Below are positions 57,726 through 64,000 of a DNA stretch of 64,000 bases, piece by piece. The translations under genes were made by a program, and so were the position numbers. The notes beneath the pieces are model-generated. The model did not search any database and was not told where the DNA came from. It saw only the letters and a list, made by a program, of their open reading frames with translations. This stretch comes from Citricoccus zhacaiensis (GTDB lineage: Bacteria; Actinomycetota; Actinomycetes; Actinomycetales; Micrococcaceae). Every line of letters begins with the position of its first letter. Position 1 is the stretch's first letter. Location of the stretch: positions 1 through 64,000 of the forward strand of contig NZ_BMLQ01000011.1 of assembly GCF_014645315.1 (NCBI RefSeq). Reading direction: 5' to 3'.

Positions 57726-59478
57726 GCACTTCGCTCCGGCCCGTCTTCGGCTCTGCCGACTCAGGCTCGTCGACACTTCGGCCTTCATCGGCCCTGGCCG
57801 GGATGGTGGCCCGGGCGGCCTCAGCCGAGACGATCGACATGCTTCCCGTGGCCAGCGGTTCGCTCTCCACCGCACGCTCGATCCGGGTGGCCAGTGGCTT
57901 CTCCTTCACGAAGCACAACAACACGGCGGCGAGCAGGGCCAGCGGCGCGATCCACAGGAAGATCGGCGTCAGGGCGTCACTGTAGGCGGTGATCACCGTG
58001 TCATGGAGCGGCTCCGGCAGGCCCTGCACGGCGGCGGGGGTCAGCGAGTCGGCGTTGCCCATCTGACCGGACGCCCCGGCGGGGATTCGCTCGGTCATGA
58101 GGTTCGCCAGGCGGGACGCGAACAGGCTGCCGACCAGCGAGGAGCCCAGGGTGGCACCGATCTGACGGAAGTAGTTGTTCGAGGCCGTGGCGGTGCCGAC
58201 CATGGAGATCGGGAAGGTGTTCTGCACGATCAGCACGAGGATCTGCATGGACAGGCCGAGACCGAGGCCGAGGACCGCCATGTAGGTGCAGACGATCCAG
58301 ATCGGCTGATGCGGATCCATCAGGGACAACAGACCCATAGCGCCGGTGATCACGAACGCGCCGACCACCGGGTACCACTTGTACCTGCCGTACTTGGAGA
58401 CCAGCTGCCCGGACACCGTGGAGGTGACAAGCATGGTGGCCATCATGGGGATCATCGCCAACCCAGCCACGGAGGCCTCCAGGCCGAAGGACATCTGCAG
58501 GTAGGTCGGCATGTAGCCCAGCGCGCCGAACATGGCGACGCCGACGAACAGCCCCGAGATGGTGGTCAGTACGAAGTTGCGCTCCCGGAACAGCGTCATC
58601 GGGATCAGCGGCTCGGCGGTGCGGCGCTCCACCAGCACGAAGACGACGGCGGCCACCACGAACACGGCGATGAGGCCCAGGATGACCGGGTCGGTCCAGG
58701 CGTAGGTGCTGCCGCCCCATGTGGTCACCAGGACCATCGAGGTGGTGGCGACGGCGATCAGCGCCATGCCACCCCAGTCCAGGGTCGGACGGCCCCGGGT
58801 GTTGCGCGGCAACTTGAGGAACACGATGGCGGCCAGCAGGGCCAGCACGCCGATCGGCAGGTTGATCCAGAAGGCCCAGCGCCAGCCGGGGCCGTCCGTG
58901 AACCAGCCGCCCAATAGGGGGCCGATCACGGAGGACAGGGCGAAGACGCCGCCCATGATGCCCATGTACTTGCCGCGCTCACGGGCCGGGACCACGTCCG
59001 CGATGGCAGCCTGGGACAGGATCATCAGGCCGCCACCGCCGAGTCCCTGGATGACGCGGGCCACGATCAGGGTGGTCATGTCCGGGGCCAAGCCGCCGAC
59101 CACGGAGCCGCCCATGAACACGGAGATGGCGAAGATCAGCAGCGGCTTGCGGCCGATCTGGTCACCAAGCTTGCCGTAGATCGGCATGGCGATGGTGGTG
59201 GCCAGGATGAACGCCGTGATGACCCAGACCATGCTGCTGACACCGTTGAGCTCACCGACGATGGTCGGCAGGGCGGTGGAGAAGACGGTCTGGTTCAGGG
59301 AGGCCAGCAGCATGGCCAGCATGAGGCCGATGAACAGTGGGACGAGCGTTCCCTTCGGGACCGCGGAACCGGACGTGGCCGAAGGTGTGGCCGGGCCGGC
59401 GTCGGGCACGGTCTTCTGGACCGGCGCGGCGGGGGCGGATGCGGACCCCTTGAGAGCATCCTGGGGGTGGTGGGTCAT
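57715..59478 (-). CDS. MFS multidrug exporter, DHA2 (14-TM) type
   Basis: Efflux transporter of 587 residues with fourteen hydrophobic segments, EmrB/QacA type. GKLGDQIGRKPLLIFAISVF near residue 102 is the loop 2-3 motif, and VIQGLGGGGLMILSQAAIAD and GPLLGGWFTDGPGWRWAFWI fit motif C and the following region. Proton-driven export of hydrophobic or cationic compounds is expected. The TetR gene lies immediately upstream with a four-base stop/start overlap, a standard repressor-exporter pair. The C-terminal 70 residues after the last helix are polar and variable. Confidence 0.95.
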   Translation of the reverse strand: MTHHPQDALKGSASAPAAPVQKTVPDAGPATPSATSGSAVPKGTLVPLFIGLMLAMLLASLNQTVFSTALPTIVGELNGVSSMVWVITAFILATTIAMPIYGKLGDQIGRKPLLIFAISVFMGGSVVGGLAPDMTTLIVARVIQGLGGGGLMILSQAAIADVVPARERGKYMGIMGGVFALSSVIGPLLGGWFTDGPGWRWAFWINLPIGVLALLAAIVFLKLPRNTRGRPTLDWGGMALIAVATTSMVLVTTWGGSTYAWTDPVILGLIAVFVVAAVVFVLVERRTAEPLIPMTLFRERNFVLTTISGLFVGVAMFGALGYMPTYLQMSFGLEASVAGLAMIPMMATMLVTSTVSGQLVSKYGRYKWYPVVGAFVITGAMGLLSLMDPHQPIWIVCTYMAVLGLGLGLSMQILVLIVQNTFPISMVGTATASNNYFRQIGATLGSSLVGSLFASRLANLMTERIPAGASGQMGNADSLTPAAVQGLPEPLHDTVITAYSDALTPIFLWIAPLALLAAVLLCFVKEKPLATRIERAVESEPLATGSMSIVSAEAARATIPARADEGRSVDEPESAEPKTGRSEVLSR

Positions 59479-60104
59479 GAAAGCTTCCTGTAGAGGTCCT
59501 GGTAGAGGTCAAGGGCGTCGTCCACGGAGGACTGTGCGAGATATCCGCCGGCCGCGCCACGGGTCACGATGAGATAGCGCAGCGGGACGCCGGCCGCCAT
59601 GGTGAGCATGCGGGCTGTCTGCTCCACGCTGTGGCCGTTGAGTCCGCCGGACCAGGCCGGATGGTCGGCCATGGCCGTGGCGATCATCTGATAGACGAGG
59701 TCCTCGCCCTGCATCATCATTTCCCGGCGCCGCAACAGCAGATGTGGGAACTTCTCGAAGAGTCTGCTCCGCCGGTCAGCATCCCCCTCCGCGTACGTGC
59801 TCCGGCCGACGGTCAGCAGGAGTTCCGTGGTGCGGTGAATGAGCCCCTCCTCATCGAGGAAGTCCTCGGGCAGCTCAGGCGCACTGGGCGGCATCACGCC
59901 GAGAATGGCGTCTTCCTTGGTGGGGAAGTAGTTGAAGAACGTCCGCTGGGAGATGCCGGCCTCGCTGGCAATGGCCTCGACGGTGACGTGCTTGGTGTCG
60001 TCATCGAGGGCGAGTTCTGCGGCAGCGTCATGGATGGCGTGCCAGGTCTCGGTCTTCTTGCGCTCGCGAAGGGACGTCGAAGCAGGGGAATCCGTGGGGG
60101 GCAT
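59475..60104 (-). CDS. TetR-family repressor of exporter
   Basis: Regulator of 209 residues. The N-terminal helix-turn-helix is VTVEAIASEAGISQRTFFNY near residue 45, ending in FPTKEDAILGV. The C-terminal domain is helical with few recognisable motifs. It is encoded first in the operon, with the exporter gene overlapping by four bases, so it should repress itself and the exporter until an exported compound binds. Repeated TTGC.CAACTGCA sequences lie directly upstream. No ribosome site is visible before the ATG at 60104, so the message may be leaderless. Confidence 0.92.
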   Translation of the reverse strand: MPPTDSPASTSLRERKKTETWHAIHDAAAELALDDDTKHVTVEAIASEAGISQRTFFNYFPTKEDAILGVMPPSAPELPEDFLDEEGLIHRTTELLLTVGRSTYAEGDADRRSRLFEKFPHLLLRRREMMMQGEDLVYQMIATAMADHPAWSGGLNGHSVEQTARMLTMAAGVPLRYLIVTRGAAGGYLAQSSVDDALDLYQDLYRKLS

Positions 60105-60114
60105 GCATCTATTT

Positions 60115-60160
60115 TTGCACAACTGCACTTATTGCGCAACTGCAATTATGCAGTGATGCA
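60115..60160. promoter_or_regulatory. Tandem operator repeats before TetR gene
   Basis: TTGCACAACTGCA (60115-60127) and TTGCGCAACTGCA (60132-60144) are direct repeats 17 bases apart. They run into the palindromes CTGCAATTATGCAG (60140-60153) and TGCAGTGATGCA (60149-60160). They lie right before the repressor start and probably bind it. Confidence 0.6.
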
Positions 60161-60162
60161 GC

Positions 60163-60549
60163 TCACCCCTGACGCGCTGAGCCCGACTGCGCAGCCTGCT
60201 CTTCCGCCATCCGGCGCACCTCGGCGATCTCCAGGCCCTTGACTTGATCCAACAGCTCTCCGAGGGCAGAGCCGGGCAGGGCTCCGGCCTGGGAGAAGAC
60301 CAGCACGCCGCCGCGGAAGGCCATCAGCGTGGGGATAGACGTGATGCCGGCCATCGCGGCCAACTGCTGCTCGGCCTCGGTGTCCACCTTGGCGAACACC
60401 ACGTCGGGGTGCTTCTCGGAGGCGGCCTCGAACACGGGGGCGAACTGGCGGCACGGGCCACACCACGCGGCCCAGAAGTCGACGAGGACGGTGTCATTCT
60501 CGGCAACGGTGGTGCCGAAGGTGTCTACGGTGAGGTCAACGGTGGCCAT
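60163..60549 (-). CDS. trxA: Thioredoxin
   Basis: Thioredoxin-fold protein of 128 residues with active site WAAWCGPCRQFAPVF (CGPC near residue 32), conserved FAKVDTEAEQQLAAM and the cis-proline segment ITSIPTLMAFRGGVLVFSQ. It reduces protein disulfides in the cytoplasm. The C terminus extends 20 residues past the usual end. The ATG at 60549 has AGGAG four bases upstream. It lies upstream of the TetR operon on the same strand but with the TetR site between, so it is probably a separate unit. Confidence 0.92.
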   Translation of the reverse strand: MATVDLTVDTFGTTVAENDTVLVDFWAAWCGPCRQFAPVFEAASEKHPDVVFAKVDTEAEQQLAAMAGITSIPTLMAFRGGVLVFSQAGALPGSALGELLDQVKGLEIAEVRRMAEEQAAQSGSARQG

Positions 60550-60609
60550 GGGGCTCCTGACAGGAGAGAGGTCGGAATCTACATCCCTCAACCCGTCCGG
60601 CCCTGCCTG

Positions 60610-61125
60610 CTATTCCTGGGCGCGCGCCAGCTCGGTCAGCAGCCGGGCCAGCTCGGCCTGGTCCGGCTGGGACAGCACCGAGAAATAGTCGCCGGCCTCC
60701 CGGCGCCGGGCCTCACGGACGTCTTCCCGCAGCTGGACGCCGACCCCGGACAGGCTGATGCGGGTGGCCCGCCGGTCCGCGGGGTCGGGCCGGCGCTCCA
60801 CGAGCCCCTTGGCCTCGAGCTGGTCGATGACCTCGGTGGCCGAGCGCGGGGCGATCCGCAGCCGGTCGGCAATGTCCTTCAGGCGCAGCCCTTCCTCGAT
60901 GTGCTGGCCCGCCTCCTGGCAACGGCGGTGGTCAGCACAGGCACCGTGGCCATCCGGCCCATGCCCATGGGCGCCACCCCCCACGGCCTGCAGGGCCCGG
61001 AACTGATACGGCGTCAGGTCAAAGGGAGCCAGCTGATGACTCCACCGGTGGCGCAGCCGGCGGAAGGCGGCGTGCATGAGGTCACCGAGGTCGGGGGTCT
61101 CGGACGTGGGGCCACCAGCAGGCAT
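60610..61125 (-). CDS. MarR-family regulator with His/Cys-rich insert
   Basis: Winged-helix regulator of about 171 residues: AFRRLRHRWSHQLAPFDLTP, RLKDIADRLRIAPRSATEVI, DQLEAKGLVERRPDPADRRA. Between the first helices and the recognition part lies an insert rich in His and Cys (AHGHGPDGHGACADHRRCQE), absent from typical MarR proteins and suggestive of metal binding. It is divergent from the ABC exporter gene, with an operator-like dyad between. Start uncertain: ATG at 61125, 61134 or 61143. Confidence 0.87.
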   Translation of the reverse strand: MPAGGPTSETPDLGDLMHAAFRRLRHRWSHQLAPFDLTPYQFRALQAVGGGAHGHGPDGHGACADHRRCQEAGQHIEEGLRLKDIADRLRIAPRSATEVIDQLEAKGLVERRPDPADRRATRISLSGVGVQLREDVREARRREAGDYFSVLSQPDQAELARLLTELARAQE

Positions 61126-61162
61126 ACCCCTCATCCTACGCATCCCACTCGATATTGACTCC

Positions 61163-61181
61163 TAACCTCTTAGTGAGGTAA
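61163..61181. promoter_or_regulatory. Dyad between MarR and ABC exporter genes
   Basis: TAACCTC-TTAGT-GAGGTAA is a 19-bp dyad with one mismatched pair, 37 bases before the MarR start. A further ACCTCG follows on the right. It is a likely MarR binding site. Confidence 0.55.
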
Positions 61182-61304
61182 CCTCGCTATATCGGGTTCG
61201 AGCGTAAGGCTCACCCGACGCACCGGGAACTCCCTCCCGAACAGCCGGCGCCCCGGACCCCACGACTTCCCTCCCTCAGCTCTCTATCGAAGGAGCGCAC
61301 GCCC

Positions 61305-63179
61305 ATGAGCACCCCAGCCCTCCACACCCCCTCCGACCCGCCCGGCGGCGGAGGCCGCGGCCCCGCCAAGGTGAACCCGGCTGACAAGACCCAACTGCAG
61401 CGCCACCCCGTGTCCCTGCGCCGCATCGCGGCGCTCTTCGCCCCGCACAAGGTGACCATCGCCGTCGTCGTGCTGTTGATCTCCGTCTCCTCGGTTGTCA
61501 ATCTCGCCCAGCCGTTCCTGGTCCGCGGGGTGATCGATGACGCCCTGCCGCATCAGGACCTCCCCCTGTTGGCCGTCCTGGCCGGTGCGATGGTGGCCGT
61601 GGCGGCCGTGACCGCTGTGATCGGCGTGGTCCAGACGTGGATGGCCACGCAGATGGGTCAACGGGTCATGCACACCCTGCGCGTCAAGCTCTTCACGCAC
61701 CTGCAGCAGCAGTCGCTCGGGTTCTTCACCAGGACCCGCGGCGGCGAGGTCCAGTCCCGCCTGACGCATGACATCGCGGGCATGCAGTCCGTGGTCACGT
61801 CCACCGCCACGGGCGTCGCCACCAACCTGACCACCACCGTGGCCACCGCCGTCGCCATGGTGGCGCTGTCCCCGCAGCTCTCGCTGATCTCCCTCGTGGT
61901 GCTGCCGCCGGCCATCTGGCTCTCCCGCCGCGTGGCCCTGATCCGCCGCGCCGTCACCGCCGAACGCCAGCAGACACTCGCCGCGCTGCACACCCAGGTG
62001 GAGGACGGCCTCTCTGTCTCCGGCGTCCGCCTGGCCAAGACCCTCGGCACCACCGAGCGGGACGCCGTCCGCTTCGCCGACCGCTCCGAGTCCCTCGTGG
62101 ACCTGGAGATGCGTTCCCAGCTGGCCGGCCGCTGGCGGATGGCGACCATGCAGATCATCTTCGCCGCCATCCCCGCCATCATCTACCTGGCCGCCGGCTT
62201 CCCGGCGACCTCCGGCGGCATGACCATCGGCACCCTTGTGGCATTCACGGCCCTGCAGGGCACCGTGTTCCGCCCCATCATGGGCCTGTTGAACATCGGC
62301 GTCCAGTGGGTCACCGCGCTGGCCTTCTTCTCCCGCATCTTCGAATACCTCGACCTCGATCCCGAGCTGAAGCCGCCGGCCTCGCCCGCCGCGATCGACC
62401 CGGAGGGAGTCCGCGGCGAGGTCCGCTTCGAGAACGTCTCCTTCGCCTACGACGACGGCGCCCGGCGGGTTCTCGACGGCATCGACCTGATGGTCCCGGC
62501 CGGGACGTCCACGGCCGTCGTCGGCCCCACGGGGTCCGGCAAGTCCACGCTGGCCGGGCTCCTCCCCCGGCTCTACGACACCACCACCGGCCACGTGACG
62601 ATCGACGGGACCGATGTCAGGGACATCGCCCCGCAGGACCTGGCGAAGATCGTCGGAGTGGTCTCCCAGGAGACCTATCTCATCCACGCCTCCGTGCGCG
62701 AGAACCTGCTCCTGGCGGACCCGGAGGCCACCGATGCCCGCCTCTGGGAGGTCCTTGCCGCCGCCTCATTGACGGACACCATCGCAGCCCTGCCCGAGGG
62801 GTTGGACACCCTGGTCGGGGCCCGCGGCCACCGTTTCTCCGGCGGCGAGCAGCAGCGGCTGGCCATCGCCCGAACCATCCTGCGCGATCCTCCCGTGCTG
62901 GTCCTGGATGAGGCGACCTCGGCGCTGGACAACACCACCGAGGCCCGCGTGCAGGCCGCTCTGGACCGCCTCTCCGTGGGGCGGACCACCCTGCTGATCG
63001 CCCACCGGCTGTCCACCGTCACCGAGGCAGAGCAGGTCGTGGTGCTCGACGCTGGCCGGATCGTCGAGCGCGGCGCCCCGGCCGAGCTGCTGGCCGGCAC
63101 CGGCCCCTTCGCGGTACTCGCGGCCCGTGGGGATCAGCCATCGGCCACGGCCCTCAGATCGCCAGTCGCTACGGGCTAG
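61305..63179 (+). CDS. ABC exporter, fused membrane and ATPase domains
   Basis: Type IV ABC transporter half-unit of 624 residues. Six hydrophobic helices span residues 50-320, with coupling and intracellular-loop features ([37 protein letters not shown]). The ATPase domain has Walker [10 protein letters not shown] near residue 408, signature [15 protein letters not shown] and Walker [13 protein letters not shown]. It works as a homodimer or with a partner, exporting lipids, peptides or drugs. Divergent from the MarR gene, it is probably induced by the compound sensed there. Confidence 0.95.
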   Translation: MSTPALHTPSDPPGGGGRGPAKVNPADKTQLQRHPVSLRRIAALFAPHKVTIAVVVLLISVSSVVNLAQPFLVRGVIDDALPHQDLPLLAVLAGAMVAVAAVTAVIGVVQTWMATQMGQRVMHTLRVKLFTHLQQQSLGFFTRTRGGEVQSRLTHDIAGMQSVVTSTATGVATNLTTTVATAVAMVALSPQLSLISLVVLPPAIWLSRRVALIRRAVTAERQQTLAALHTQVEDGLSVSGVRLAKTLGTTERDAVRFADRSESLVDLEMRSQLAGRWRMATMQIIFAAIPAIIYLAAGFPATSGGMTIGTLVAFTALQGTVFRPIMGLLNIGVQWVTALAFFSRIFEYLDLDPELKPPASPAAIDPEGVRGEVRFENVSFAYDDGARRVLDGIDLMVPAGTSTAVVGPTGSGKSTLAGLLPRLYDTTTGHVTIDGTDVRDIAPQDLAKIVGVVSQETYLIHASVRENLLLADPEATDARLWEVLAAASLTDTIAALPEGLDTLVGARGHRFSGGEQQRLAIARTILRDPPVLVLDEATSALDNTTEARVQAALDRLSVGRTTLLIAHRLSTVTEAEQVVVLDAGRIVERGAPAELLAGTGPFAVLAARGDQPSATALRSPVATG

Positions 63180-63319
63180 CCAGGCCACCGGGAGCCGTGC
63201 CTAGGGTAGCCACGGACCCACCCCAGTCCTGCAGTCCGGGATCCTCGTCCCGCACGACGGCGTTGGCGCCCTCCGCGCCACAGGTCACGGTCAGCAGGAC
63301 CCGACGAAAGGCCAGTTCC

Positions 63320-64000
63320 ATGACCGAGAAGCAGCCCCGCATCCCCGGCTCGCCCGGCTCAGCCACTCCCCCTGTCGCGGAACCGACCACCCCGGCCGGA
63401 CCGCTCCCGCCCTCCCCGGACCAGTCCGGTCCGGCCACCGTGTCCCCCACCGGCCAGGAGACGGGCACGCCTCAGGACAAGATGGCCCAGGGCGGGAAGT
63501 TCCTGACCACGGCCCACGGCGCCCGCCTCAAAGACTCAGACCATTCCCTCCGGGCTGGGCCGCGCGGGCCCGCCCTGTTGCAGGACCATCACTTCCGGGA
63601 GAAGATCAGCCACTTCGACCACGAGCGGATCCCGGAGCGCGTGGTGCATGCACGCGGCGCGGGTGCCCACGGCACGTTCCGCGGTTACGGCACGGCCTCG
63701 AAGCTCAGCCAAGCCGGGGTCTTCGCCAAGGACAAGGAGACGGAGGTCTTCGTCCGCTTCTCCACCGTGGTCGGTTCCCGCGGCTCCACGGACCTGGCCC
63801 GGGACACCCGCGGCTTCGCCACCAAGTTCTATACGGATGAGGGCACCTGGGACCTCGTGGCCAACAACATCCCGGTGTTCTTCATCCAGGACGCGCTCAA
63901 ATTCCCGGACGTGGTGCACGCCGTGAAGCCGCACCCGGACCGGGAGATCCCCCAGGCCCAGTCCGCCCATGACACCTTCTGGGACTTCGTCTCCCTGCAC
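63320..64000 (+). CDS. Catalase, N-terminal part (large-subunit type; partial)
   Basis: Frame of 227 codons running off the window. After a Pro/Thr/Ser-rich N-terminal extension of about 60 residues comes the catalase core: [37 protein letters not shown] with the catalytic His, [32 protein letters not shown] and [16 protein letters not shown] with the catalytic Asn. The extension and sequence style fit the large, clade 2 (KatE-like) catalases of about 700 residues, which usually carry a C-terminal flavodoxin-like domain not visible here. GAAAGG precedes the ATG. It degrades hydrogen peroxide. Confidence 0.95.
   Translation, partial: MTEKQPRIPGSPGSATPPVAEPTTPAGPLPPSPDQSGPATVSPTGQETGTPQDKMAQGGKFLTTAHGARLKDSDHSLRAGPRGPALLQDHHFREKISHFDHERIPERVVHARGAGAHGTFRGYGTASKLSQAGVFAKDKETEVFVRFSTVVGSRGSTDLARDTRGFATKFYTDEGTWDLVANNIPVFFIQDALKFPDVVHAVKPHPDREIPQAQSAHDTFWDFVSLH

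Noticed and set aside
61284-62687. Open frame of about 467 codons opposite the ABC exporter
   Set aside because: No domain is recognisable and it is fully antisense to a gene with Walker and signature motifs.
1-64000. CRISPR arrays, tRNA or rRNA genes, prophage modules, replication origin
   Set aside because: No regularly spaced repeats, no tRNA-like cloverleaf with flanking conserved bases, no phage structural or integrase genes and no DnaA-box cluster were seen on reading the window.

Overview
The window is GC-rich with short intergenic gaps, Shine-Dalgarno-type starts and many GTG starts. Its gene content (IclR, ROK and MmyB-type regulators, twin-arginine and lipoprotein exports, ABC sugar importers with two-subunit permease/ATPase pairs) fits a soil or skin actinobacterium of the Micrococcaceae type (Citricoccus, Arthrobacter, Kocuria or relatives). 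That assignment is inference from style; no marker gene is present. There are no tRNA or rRNA genes, no CRISPR array and no intact mobile element, only a transposase tail at the left edge and possible element remnants near 6.5 kb.

Layout. 1-6.3 kb: transposase tail, an IclR regulator facing a short-chain dehydrogenase (SDR), an exported metallo-beta-lactamase-fold hydrolase, an NAD-binding epimerase-like protein, an aldo/keto reductase and a zinc alcohol dehydrogenase with a possibly structured leader. 6.6-15.3 kb: a catabolic island with two divergent promoters. It holds an aldo/keto reductase, an IclR regulator, a type II dehydroquinase-like enzyme, a Dabb-domain protein, a complete TRAP transporter, a TIM-barrel protein, a Gfo/Idh/MocA dehydrogenase and an SDR. 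The same operator-like dyad (TGGAA-N5-TTCCA with an identical CGTCA centre) lies in both divergent promoters, so the island looks like one IclR regulon for a quinate/shikimate-like or cyclitol acid. 15.3-20.1 kb: an MmyB-like regulator, an acetyltransferase preceded by a 27-bp perfect inverted repeat, an ion channel with an unusual pore motif, an aminotransferase, and a winged-helix/nucleotidyltransferase gene containing a C13 tract followed by a remnant partner gene.

20.1-27.6 kb: a ROK-regulated sugar ABC importer with a Gfo/Idh/MocA dehydrogenase and a TIM-barrel isomerase, compatible with an oxidised-sugar (3-keto) pathway. 27.7-38.7 kb: an alcohol dehydrogenase followed by a second sugar operon with a Nudix-type regulator, TIM-barrel isomerase, two SDRs, ABC importer, zinc dehydrogenase and split transketolase; its sugar is unknown. 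39-42 kb: an aldehyde dehydrogenase and a GntP-type permease. 42.3-53 kb: a cytochrome P450 locus with [2Fe-2S] ferredoxin, ferredoxin reductase, LysR, P450, dihydroxyacetone-kinase family enzyme, MarR, two orphan periplasmic-type binding proteins, a second P450 and an IclR. A 19-bp palindromic sequence is repeated exactly upstream of the first P450 and of the first binding protein.

53-64 kb: a large exported metallophosphoesterase with three S-layer-homology repeats, an MFS transporter, a septum-formation-domain lipoprotein, a TetR-regulated drug exporter, thioredoxin, a MarR regulator with a His/Cys-rich insert divergent from an ABC exporter, and the N-terminal part of a catalase cut by the window end. 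Overall it is an accessory catabolic and transport region: each block has its own regulator, and dehydrogenases with no assigned substrate dominate.
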